Shown piece after piece: positions 4,988 through 12,346 of a stretch of 22,536 nt of DNA. The stretch comes from CAZCWX01 sp964502465. Its GTDB lineage: Bacteria; Desulfobacterota; Binatia; Bin18. The DNA lies in assembly GCA_964502465.1 (NCBI GenBank), contig CAZCWX010000153.1, positions 1 to 22,536 on the forward strand, read 5' to 3'. The position numbers were made by a program, and so were the translations under genes. The notes beneath the pieces are model-generated. The model worked only from the letters and a program-made list of their open reading frames with translations. It did not search any database and had not been told where the DNA came from. Every line of letters begins with the position of its first letter. The stretch's first letter is position 1.

Positions 4988-5135
4988 GCTGGCTTGGATT
5001 CTTGAACAATGTCTGCACAAGTATGACTGGATGCACTGTGAGGTCATTGGAGACGTTGTGGTTCGATTTAGCCAATCAAGACATGCATTTCCCTCTCTAC
5101 ATTGATCGGGACCTTGCTATGGATTTCTGCTCCGC
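4988..5135. other. Intergenic, nothing recognised
   Basis: No gene, terminator or regulatory motif is evident between the attC-like element and the radical SAM gene's stop codon. A short TCCGC/GCGGA hairpin spans that stop codon but has no T-run. Confidence 0.4.
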
Positions 5136-5924
5136 TCAGCGGAAGGAGTCAGCTTTCATCTTCCTCGTTGAGCGGCCCAGAGTGGGGGCATCCGCAAACT
5201 CGAAGTTTACCCGTTTGCCGAACTTGGCTAAGAGGCTCTGCTTCATCCGTAAGAACCCGTTCTCTTCCAGCAGCAGCGCGGGCATCTTCGAGTGATCCAC
5301 CACGTTACTATCCGGATAGTAGAACATCTCGCGCAGGACAAACTGCGTCACCCCTAGATCGAGTCCAAAAGCGACCAGCGCCTCCATGGCGTCAATGTTC
5401 ACACTCGTCACTGTGGTGATAAACACGACATCGATAGTAGGACAGGCATTGCGGAAAGCCACGAGGTTCGCGTGGACCTTAGCCATGCTGGTCCCACCCC
5501 TGAGAAGCTTATGAGTCGCGGGGTCAGCCGCATCAATTGATACGGAAAGATGGGTGAGTCCGGCATCCCGCATCTTGCTGTGGTCGTGTTTGTGGAGAAG
5601 GATCCCATTCGTTTGCAGGAGGAAGGTTTTGCTCGGCCTTACCGGTGCATTGGCAACTAACAGCATGAGGTCGCACATACGCGGATCCAGTGTCGGCTCC
5701 ATGATACAACCCACTTGGAAGTTGTTGATGCTCATGACGTTTTCCTCTAGGAAGGCACGCAACTCCTCCTTGTCAATCAGGTCCTTGGAACGGTGGTTAT
5801 GGCAGTATACGCAGTGGACATTACAGTCATTGTTCGGATCGAACCGTACAAAATCAAATACTTGTGGTGCTTGCGCCCGCATATCCTTGATATTGTATAC
5901 ATTGAGCTGCGAGTCTTTCAGCAT
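5136..5924 (-). CDS. Radical SAM enzyme
   Basis: The protein (262 residues) carries CNVHCVYC (CxxxCxxC), which binds the [4Fe-4S] cluster that cleaves S-adenosylmethionine, at about residues 34-41. VGCIMEPTLDP corresponds to the glycine/Glu-rich SAM-contact strand, and LTHLSVSIDAADPATHKLLR and TTVTSVNIDAMEAL to later barrel strands. No C-terminal SPASM cysteines are present, so only one cluster is expected. A strong AGGAGGTGA precedes two possible starts: ATG at 5924 (spacing about 10) or TTG at 5930 (spacing about 4). It lies last in the glycan gene train, 51 bp after a methyltransferase. Context suggests modification of a sugar or carrier, but the substrate cannot be read from sequence. Confidence 0.85.
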   Translation of the reverse strand: MLKDSQLNVYNIKDMRAQAPQVFDFVRFDPNNDCNVHCVYCHNHRSKDLIDKEELRAFLEENVMSINNFQVGCIMEPTLDPRMCDLMLLVANAPVRPSKTFLLQTNGILLHKHDHSKMRDAGLTHLSVSIDAADPATHKLLRGGTSMAKVHANLVAFRNACPTIDVVFITTVTSVNIDAMEALVAFGLDLGVTQFVLREMFYYPDSNVVDHSKMPALLLEENGFLRMKQSLLAKFGKRVNFEFADAPTLGRSTRKMKADSFR

Positions 5925-5975
5925 CGCCAATTCACCTCCTTTCCAACCCGCACAGGCGCTTCTCCCGCTTGAAAT

Positions 5976-6734
5976 TTATGAAAATATTTTGGGGTTAAAT
6001 AACCTTGCTATGGCTGACAAGCGCGCTATTTCGCCGCCAAAATCTCCGTTTTCTACAATTCTATTGGACCTTGAAAAAGAAGACTCTTTGTGAGTGAAGA
6101 GAGAGAAGCAGTCGTTCATAATTGGGCTCCCCCATGCAACGATTTCTTGCGCGATACATTGAAGTCCAACTTCGGCACAGTATTCGGCGAATAGCTGTGC
6201 GGTCATGCTTGCCGCACGCCAATGGGGGTTCTCGACCTCCAACTCTCCGGTTTGGCTATTTCGATAAGCGCCCAAGTTAGAATGATGGATGAAACCGGCC
6301 CCTTCGGGTTTCAACTTTGTAGCGAGTTGGATCAGATACGCCCGTAAAACGTCTCTTTCGGCGTGTACCAAAGAATCCCAGCTAAACACGAAATCGATAG
6401 AACCCTCTGCTATCATGCCTAAGGATTTTCCATCGTTGACAAAATAGCTAATATGTGAGCTTCCTGCGAGACGTTTTCTACAGCCTGCAATACATCCTTC
6501 TGTCAGATCTACCACCATCAGCTTACGACAGAAATTTTGTAAGTATTGCGTGCATCTGCCGAAACCTGGACCAATTTCCAGAATACTGCCCGTAGGCACG
6601 AATGCCTGTATACGGGGAAATATTGTTCCCCACCATACATACTCTGTCCCTCCCCATGAAGAAGACCATTCATCTCCCAGGTGCGACCAGTCCCACTTTG
6701 ACCACGTCGCGAGGTTCTCTTCTACCGTCGCCAT
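5976..6734 (-). CDS. Class I SAM-dependent methyltransferase
   Basis: This 252-residue cytoplasmic enzyme has the Rossmann motif I ILEIGPGFGRCTQYL near residues 51-65, an acidic motif II position (LMVVDLTEG), and the post-II strand SIDFVFSWDSLVHAE. The last resembles enzymes methylating small molecules or sugars. The ATG at 6734 follows AAGGAG by seven bases and is preferred over TTG 6749, which precedes that site. It is read toward the radical SAM gene, with 45-51 bp between them, so the two are likely co-transcribed. Sugar O-methylation is the simplest role in this cluster; no acceptor is deducible. Confidence 0.82.
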   Translation of the reverse strand: MATVEENLATWSKWDWSHLGDEWSSSWGGTEYVWWGTIFPRIQAFVPTGSILEIGPGFGRCTQYLQNFCRKLMVVDLTEGCIAGCRKRLAGSSHISYFVNDGKSLGMIAEGSIDFVFSWDSLVHAERDVLRAYLIQLATKLKPEGAGFIHHSNLGAYRNSQTGELEVENPHWRAASMTAQLFAEYCAEVGLQCIAQEIVAWGSPIMNDCFSLFTHKESSFSRSNRIVENGDFGGEIARLSAIARLFNPKIFS

Positions 6735-6802
6735 GAATTTCTCCTTCAACAGGCAGATTTGGCATCTCTGTGAGTTTCTCTCAGTCTTCTCTTAATTAGG
6801 AA

Positions 6803-7075
6803 TCAGGAAGAAGGGACCTTTTCTTTCTCCACCGTTGGTTCGTCCACATCGTCTGCCGAAGACTGGACGGATTCAGGTTCCTGTGCACGACGACTGAAGA
6901 AGTGTCTCACCTTGTGCCAATACAGCTTCGTCAAGACCACCAGTCCCCCTATACCACCCAGAATGAGTTGCAGAATCATACTGCCTGCACCTGGATCGAG
7001 ATAGGCATGCGCCTGTCCTTGCCCAGCCACAAGGCTAACGAAGACGAGCACTGTCACACTGTATCTTTTCTCCAT
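6803..7075 (-). CDS. Small membrane protein with YLDPGAGS motif
   Basis: The 90-residue product has a signal-peptide-like N terminus (VTVLVFVSLVAGQGQAHA) with cleavage likely after AHA. The conserved YLDPGAGSMILQLILGGIGG follows, then a second hydrophobic helix running to LTKLYWHKVRHFF and a charged cytoplasmic tail. Small proteins with this YLDPGAGS signature recur beside sulfatase-like and polysaccharide genes; their biochemical role is unknown to me. Either GTG 7081 or ATG 7075 can be the start; GGAGG lies upstream of both. It follows the sulfatase-fold gene by 37 bp, supporting a joint function at the membrane. Confidence 0.75.
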   Translation of the reverse strand: MEKRYSVTVLVFVSLVAGQGQAHAYLDPGAGSMILQLILGGIGGLVVLTKLYWHKVRHFFSRRAQEPESVQSSADDVDEPTVEKEKVPSS

Positions 7076-7112
7076 TCTCACAGACCTCCACTCACATTGT
7101 TCCCTGCCCTCT

Positions 7113-9737
7113 CTATCTCTCTGCGGACAATAGCGGGCTGAAAACGTCTCGTGGCTTTTTACCCCACCGGTACTCTTTCGGATAGATCAACTCAGAAGCA
7201 ACACCGTGCTCCGACACAGCAAAGACGCGGACCTCCACATTGTCTCCACCCCCGAATAACTGCCGGGGAAGCGTATAGCTAAATCCCGACTCCTGCAACG
7301 CCGCAGTGCCAAAGAAGTCGGCCACATCAGGCCGTGCCAGATTTGGGCGTCCAGCATAACGAAACTCTCCGTTCGCGAAAATCACAATGGCCTCCGGCTT
7401 GGTGACGTTCTTGACGTCGGCTCCCCACCCACGCAATTCGACGAAATCACCCGCAACAATGACCGCATCCACATGTCCACGCACGTGTGGCATGAGGCGT
7501 ATCGCGGTCCCATCCGGAGCAACGAGCATTTCCTCATCCCGACCATCTGCTGCAACGAGGGCATAAGCCACTCCTCTGGTATTGCGGGTGAACTGGAGGC
7601 GAGGACTCGGACCATTCTGAGCGATGACAAAGACCTCAACCGTATTCTCACCGGTCCGGAACGCTGTCTCTGGGACAACGGCTGAAAACTTCAGTTCGTC
7701 CCGCTCATTTTGCACGGCCTGAGTTACCGCATGGACCGTCCCGTTGACGGCAATTGCCAGGTCGAGGGGGTTCGGCGTTCCATCATCGCGCACGACGCGT
7801 CCTCTGACATACGCCGGCACAAACGGGGATTGGAGGTCAACACGTGCATAGCTATTGGCCTGCTCGATATCCACCACAACTCCTCCTTCTCCTGTCACCC
7901 CAATCTCAGCGGGGCGCTTCCCGATAAGCGCAGGATATGGACCAATATGGAACAGCCCACCGCGCGTTGTTCCTGAGCCGAACACGGCAATTTGCTGCTC
8001 CAAGGTGTGACACTCGGCATCAAGAGTCGGCCCAAAAGCAAGCCGCCGCTTTTGTGACCCTTGGCCGCTGAAAATTACCTTCTCGGGGCGTTCAGAGAGA
8101 GTGGAGTCTAACGCCGAACGACCATCGATTGCCCAGGGGAGCCGAATTCCCAGTATATCGGCAATGGTAGGAAGCACATCGACCGCCTCGACGTTGCGGT
8201 CGCTCATAACGCCCTCACGTTGGTACGGCGCTTTGATAAAAAGAGGGACAGGCATAATGTCACAATAATTACTCTCAGTGATGACGCGACGGGCATCGTT
8301 GGGCCGGAAGCTGACACCGTGGTCAGCCGTGATGACTAGCAGAGATCGATCGTACAGACCAACGGCCTTCAGATGCGCGATTAACTGTCCAAGCAAGGTA
8401 TCGACAAACCCTACCTGCAAGAGATAGCGCTGATAGGCCTGGATCACTGCACTCTCGTCATCTCCCCACTGTTCCTTTTGTTCTAACCTCAACCCTTCCA
8501 GGTGAGTATCGGTGTTGTAGATCTTCCCAGAAGGAAGATAAATAAACGGCACGTGTGGCAGGAGGGTGTGCAAGAAATAGAAGGCCGGTTCCTGTGCCGC
8601 AGGAATCATCTCGAGAAACTGCTGAAAATGCTGGTAGCGATCTTGTGGGTGTGAAAGAGGCAGGTCTCTGACGACGCCTTTCAACCACTCTCCGAGCAAG
8701 TTCCCCTCCTTTTGGTCAGCGGTGACGTGCGCTGCATTGGCGGTGAAGTGCAGCCAGTCCTGCGTCACAGGAGGTAAGCGAGTGCTGACATCGGCAGGAA
8801 GAAGGATGTGGAGGTAGACAACAAAGAGGTCCGAGAGGAGAGAGCCCAGGCGGCTCGTGAGGCGCTCTTGCACCGTATGGTCTCCGCACAGCCGGTGAGG
8901 GCAGAGTTGCGTCCGCGATTCGACCCCTCGGACTGCGTACCTCTGCCCCAACATGGTAAAGAGACTGTACGGATAATCCACCGCTGTGGGAAGGCGGAAG
9001 CCATCCGGGTAGTTGCCGGTCAGCAGGGCAGGAACGGCAACTATCGTGAAATCAGAGACTGTCGTCGCATTGCGGAACCAGGTTGCCTCTCGCGCTAAGG
9101 CGGCAAAGTTGGGGTAACGGATTGGGTCGATCTGACGGTGTTCGTCCATGAGCGCGTACACGGGGAATTCATCAAACACCACCATCACTACCGGAGCAGC
9201 GGTCTCCACCACGATGTCCACATCATCAATGGCAGTTGTCTGAACAAAGACAACTCGAGAAACTGGAGAATAGAACAGCAAGAGACCAGGGAAAATCACC
9301 ACCGCTGGTGAGAGAACAGTAACGAACAATTGCAAGGGAGAGAAACGCAGGTAGCTCAGCGCAGCCATTGCGCCGAGAAGGACTGCCCCAACGATGAGCA
9401 ACGCGCCCGGGACTCCACCAACCTGTTGCAGCGCTGGCAAAAGGATACACGCCACCAGGATAGCCACGAGAAGACCATGCACCCCCCTGCGCACCTGCTG
9501 GCCGAGGAATCCACTCACTCCTTCAACAAAGATCAGGAGCAGAGGAGGGCAAAAACACAAGAAAAGCACAAGGAGCATAATATCGCGGGGTTCCGAGTTC
9601 CGGGCAACGAAGAATTCAGCGTGCCGCGACAGGAGGTCAAACAATGGCTGGGCAATAGCAAAACTGCAGAGAACGAAGAGATGCAATGAGTCGGTAAGAA
9701 AATTGCCCCTACGGTTTACATCGTGAGGATAAGGCAC
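7113..9737 (-). CDS. Membrane-anchored sulfatase/alkaline-phosphatase-fold protein
   Basis: The 874-residue protein starts with about 180 residues containing several membrane helices. The sulfatase fold follows: metal-binding Asp in VVMVVFDEFPVYALMD, the nucleophile region TTVSDFTIVAVPALLTG, and LVITADHGVSFRPND with the second metal Asp-His. The nucleophile is probably Thr or Ser, not a formylglycine-type Cys, so transfer of a phospho-group (as in phosphoethanolamine or phosphoglycerol transferases) or hydrolysis is more likely than sulfate ester cleavage. The C-terminal 250 residues look like two beta-sandwich repeats (AIAVNGTVHAVT and VIFANGEFRYAGRP). The GTG at 9737 is preceded by GGGGGAG. 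It probably acts on the exported glycan at the outer face; the substrate is inferred only. Confidence 0.8.
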   Translation of the reverse strand: MPYPHDVNRRGNFLTDSLHLFVLCSFAIAQPLFDLLSRHAEFFVARNSEPRDIMLLVLFLCFCPPLLLIFVEGVSGFLGQQVRRGVHGLLVAILVACILLPALQQVGGVPGALLIVGAVLLGAMAALSYLRFSPLQLFVTVLSPAVVIFPGLLLFYSPVSRVVFVQTTAIDDVDIVVETAAPVVMVVFDEFPVYALMDEHRQIDPIRYPNFAALAREATWFRNATTVSDFTIVAVPALLTGNYPDGFRLPTAVDYPYSLFTMLGQRYAVRGVESRTQLCPHRLCGDHTVQERLTSRLGSLLSDLFVVYLHILLPADVSTRLPPVTQDWLHFTANAAHVTADQKEGNLLGEWLKGVVRDLPLSHPQDRYQHFQQFLEMIPAAQEPAFYFLHTLLPHVPFIYLPSGKIYNTDTHLEGLRLEQKEQWGDDESAVIQAYQRYLLQVGFVDTLLGQLIAHLKAVGLYDRSLLVITADHGVSFRPNDARRVITESNYCDIMPVPLFIKAPYQREGVMSDRNVEAVDVLPTIADILGIRLPWAIDGRSALDSTLSERPEKVIFSGQGSQKRRLAFGPTLDAECHTLEQQIAVFGSGTTRGGLFHIGPYPALIGKRPAEIGVTGEGGVVVDIEQANSYARVDLQSPFVPAYVRGRVVRDDGTPNPLDLAIAVNGTVHAVTQAVQNERDELKFSAVVPETAFRTGENTVEVFVIAQNGPSPRLQFTRNTRGVAYALVAADGRDEEMLVAPDGTAIRLMPHVRGHVDAVIVAGDFVELRGWGADVKNVTKPEAIVIFANGEFRYAGRPNLARPDVADFFGTAALQESGFSYTLPRQLFGGGDNVEVRVFAVSEHGVASELIYPKEYRWGKKPRDVFSPLLSAER

Positions 9738-9757
9738 CTCGTCTCCCCCTAAAGCCT

Positions 9758-9786
9758 TTCACAAGCATGACGAGCGATACTGTCAA
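9758..9786 (-). promoter_or_regulatory. Candidate promoter of the sulfatase-fold gene
   Basis: On the minus strand a perfect TTGACA (9786-9781) is followed after 17 bp by a weak -10-like TGTGAA (9763-9758). It sits in the 157-bp gap after the large methyltransferase, one of the two longest gaps in the gene train. Confidence 0.3.
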
Positions 9787-9793
9787 TTGGTAA

Positions 9794-9851
9794 AAATCCC
9801 CCCGCGCTTTGCGCTTCCCCCCTTTGACAAAGGGGGATCGAGGAAGGATTT
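9794..9851. repeat. Intergenic palindromic repeat element
   Basis: AAATCC (9794-9799) and GGATTT (9846-9851) form the outer arms. The centre holds CCCCCTTT (9818-9825) and AAAGGGGG (9829-9836), with GCGC-rich text between. This resembles short dispersed intergenic repeats (MITE-like) of the AAATCCCCC type in many bacterial genomes. Whether other copies exist cannot be seen here. Confidence 0.55.
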
Positions 9852-9894
9852 GGGTGTGTAGAGACGGCCGGAATGTTCATTGTGTGAGACGCTC

Positions 9895-11316
9895 TTACAA
9901 CTCTTTTTCTGCCATTCCCACCTTGGCCCGTGCGTAGTACAGACTGCGACTCCCCGACTCCAATGTTTCGCGCTGTACCAGGTCAAACGCCTGAGACAAG
10001 CACTGCTCAAAATAACCGACTGCGTAGTCCGCGTAGAGGTCCTCTCTGTTCCGTAAGAGCCTCTGCACCATCGGATCTGCCTTGGTAACAAACTCGATCA
10101 CGATATCACCGCCCAGACTTGCCAGCCAATCGACCAATTCCTGAAGCGGAATGTTCGCGCCGATCACCAGGTGATGGATCAGGGCAAGGCAGAGTATCAG
10201 GTCTGGTTTCCCCCGCTCTGTCAGGGCCTTCCGCTCCAAACCCCGCCATCCCAGGTTAGGCGAGAGATTGGCTATGTTCGTGACCAGGGGCAGAATGGTG
10301 GTCTGCTTTTCTGCCTTCAGCGCCTGGTAGAAACGCTCTATCACCAGGGAGTCTGCATCCATGGCCACCACGTAACGGGCGTTTTCTGCCGCGATGCGGG
10401 AAAATACGCCGGTATTGCAACCCAGGTCCCACACCAGATTCCGTGGACGTAACTGGACCACTTGGCGGACGAAGGCCGCTTTTCGCTCATGGTCCGTATT
10501 AGAATAGCTGTGCTCTGTCGCATAGTCCGACCACACCGACTTGGCACGCTTCCACACCAACTTGCGCACGAGGGTGCGGAGACGACGCACATTGGTCTCG
10601 ATCAGCTGCTTATGGAAACCAGCCGCTGCTAGTTCCTTTTTAATATTGTTCTCAGTCTGCGCATAAGTCGCCTGAATCTTACTCTGCAGGTAGACATGCA
10701 AGAACACACTAGGACGCAACAGATTGCGGACGGACATGATATGCTTACAATCTTCCGGCTCGATGCCATCGATAGAGCCACGTAACCAGGGTTGAAAGGG
10801 AATATCTTGATATGCCTGAAGGAACAGGGGATAGAGAAACTGTTGACAGAATTGTCGATATCCCATCCACGGTGCTCCGGGAACCAGCCGCGTAAACGAT
10901 GGAATGTCGATGAATACCGACGATGATCCTCGCCACTGGCTATTGAAGGCCGAGGCATCTTTGAGAATCATCCCTTCTTGCAGCGCCGCCAGCAGCAGTT
11001 CGAGTTGCAACAAGGCGGCATCTTTCAGCATGCCGAAGGACCACTCGTACGGGTAAGAAATGAACGGGATAGGCTCGTGTTTGAGAACCCCGGCCCATCC
11101 TTCAGCGAGAGATGGATCCTCTCTGCGCCGAGGGTCGACCTGCTCAGTCCGTACCAGTTGCCCCTGCTCCATGCAGTGCCGAAAAAACGAAGTAGAAGAG
11201 AGGGTTTGCCACTCCTCCAGGGCCTGGGCACTCAACCCGCGGAAAACGGCATCAGCGGCGTAAAACACCCGCCCGTTCCGGTCCCGAAACGACCCGGGTT
11301 CCACTTGAGAGTGCAT
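9895..11316 (-). CDS. SAM-dependent methyltransferase with long N-terminal region (NoeA-like)
   Basis: The 473-residue protein has about 260 residues before the Rossmann domain. The latter shows LVWDLGCNTGVFSRIAA (motif I), VVAMDADSLVIERFY (motif II) and PDLILCLALIHHLVIG (motif IV region). The N-terminal part contains PGSFRDRNGRVF, FISYPYEWSFGMLKDAALL and KDASAFNSQW, typical of a family annotated as nodulation-type or class I methyltransferases with a kinase-like N-terminal region. The ATG at 11316 matches where family similarity begins but has no good ribosome-binding site. ATG 11403 or TTG 11427 would overlap the upstream glycosyltransferase. It closes the run of glycosyltransferase genes before the 157-bp gap. 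Confidence 0.78.
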   Translation of the reverse strand: MHSQVEPGSFRDRNGRVFYAADAVFRGLSAQALEEWQTLSSTSFFRHCMEQGQLVRTEQVDPRRREDPSLAEGWAGVLKHEPIPFISYPYEWSFGMLKDAALLQLELLLAALQEGMILKDASAFNSQWRGSSSVFIDIPSFTRLVPGAPWMGYRQFCQQFLYPLFLQAYQDIPFQPWLRGSIDGIEPEDCKHIMSVRNLLRPSVFLHVYLQSKIQATYAQTENNIKKELAAAGFHKQLIETNVRRLRTLVRKLVWKRAKSVWSDYATEHSYSNTDHERKAAFVRQVVQLRPRNLVWDLGCNTGVFSRIAAENARYVVAMDADSLVIERFYQALKAEKQTTILPLVTNIANLSPNLGWRGLERKALTERGKPDLILCLALIHHLVIGANIPLQELVDWLASLGGDIVIEFVTKADPMVQRLLRNREDLYADYAVGYFEQCLSQAFDLVQRETLESGSRSLYYARAKVGMAEKEL

Positions 11317-11359
11317 CGTTCGTTGCTGTGTTCCCACCACTACTCGTGCCCCCGTCCGC

Positions 11360-12346
11360 CTACACCCCCCCACCTCTTCTGAGCGGCTTGTGCTGCTGTT
11401 CATCACGTGCGCCCTGGTATTGCCCAAACACTGCCGCGTATGTCAAGAGTGGTACCCGGGCGAGGAGGGAAAGCCGCCGAGCGAGGTTCTTTTCCTGGCG
11501 CCAGACAAAGACGGAGTCTTTCAACATCCCCGCGACAGTAAAGGCCCAAGCATGCTGCCAGGTCGGCACAGTCTGCAACCCAAACAGGTCGTACAGTCGG
11601 CGATGGCAGAGGTACGTCCGGTTGTACTCGTACCAGGCAGAGCGGTCGTGCGAGTGTATGACAGCAGCTTCTGGTTCGTACACCAGGGTGTATCCTGCCT
11701 GAATCACTTCCTTCCCCCATGCGACATCCTCACCAAAATAGGTGGCCTTGTATGAAATGCGCTCCCATACTGTCCGCCGGAGGCAGGCACAGACATCATC
11801 GAAGGTGCACAGCTCCACGCGTTGCCAGGGAGTCAACGTTTCCCAAGTCCGGCCGTTGAGTTGCTGTACCTTTCGCTCGGGCTTCCCGGTTACCCAATTG
11901 TCGAGTTGACGCCGGGTGAGCACATCGGCATCTGGTCTCGGGATTTGCCGACAGTACACGCCAGCGACGTCTGGCTCGGTAAAGTTTTGCAGTAAGGCTG
12001 CGAGCCAGCGCTCTCCCACCGGCACAGCATCTTGCACGAGCAGCACAACGAACTCTCCGTGAGACAGTGCGATGCCGTGATTGCGGGTGGCACCATGGTT
12101 GAACGAACCGGGCGGCACCTTGATCACGCGTGCGCCATATTGCACGCAGACTTCGTGCGAGCCGTCGCACGAACCAGAGTCGAGGCAGAGCACCTCGAGG
12201 GAAAAATCATCGTGCTGTCGGTGGATTGCCGCCAATGCCTCCTGCAGCAACCGCCCTCCATTCAGAACGGGAATAACAACCGAGACTTGCAGGAGCCCCC
12301 TCCCCCTTTCAGCGAAAACTTGACAGCGTTGAAGAGGGAGGAACAC
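11360..12346 (-). CDS. Family 2 glycosyltransferase (rhamnosyltransferase-like)
   Basis: The 328-residue GT-A enzyme shows VSVVIPVLNGG, the nucleotide-binding LDSGSCDGS, HGATRNHGIALSHGE, the acceptor/metal LVQDAVPV strand, and catalytic FGEDVAWG, the pattern of GT2 rhamnosyl- or related transferases using nucleotide sugars. The C terminus contains a hydrophobic region that may touch the membrane. The GTG at 12346 follows AAAGGAGGT by about ten bases and overlaps the upstream GT4 gene by 38 bp, indicating tight coupling. It is related to, but clearly more distant from, the two paralogous GT2s at 15837 and 18532. Sugar and linkage cannot be predicted. Confidence 0.85.
   Translation of the reverse strand: MFLPLQRCQVFAERGRGLLQVSVVIPVLNGGRLLQEALAAIHRQHDDFSLEVLCLDSGSCDGSHEVCVQYGARVIKVPPGSFNHGATRNHGIALSHGEFVVLLVQDAVPVGERWLAALLQNFTEPDVAGVYCRQIPRPDADVLTRRQLDNWVTGKPERKVQQLNGRTWETLTPWQRVELCTFDDVCACLRRTVWERISYKATYFGEDVAWGKEVIQAGYTLVYEPEAAVIHSHDRSAWYEYNRTYLCHRRLYDLFGLQTVPTWQHAWAFTVAGMLKDSVFVWRQEKNLARRLSLLARVPLLTYAAVFGQYQGARDEQQHKPLRRGGGV

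Noticed and set aside
5130..5143. Hairpin TCCGC/GCGGA at the end of the radical SAM gene as a terminator
   Set aside because: The stem is only five pairs, includes the stop codon and has no following T-run on the minus strand.
4869..5295. Open frames on both strands, including a minus-strand one reading RPTKPMKLTAAFGARSLSA
   Set aside because: This type of peptide recurs as a false translation of repeat or attC-like DNA; I treat the sequence as a repeat, not a gene.
5554..6093. 179-residue plus-strand open frame
   Set aside because: It lies antisense across the radical SAM and methyltransferase genes, both of which have strong family motifs.
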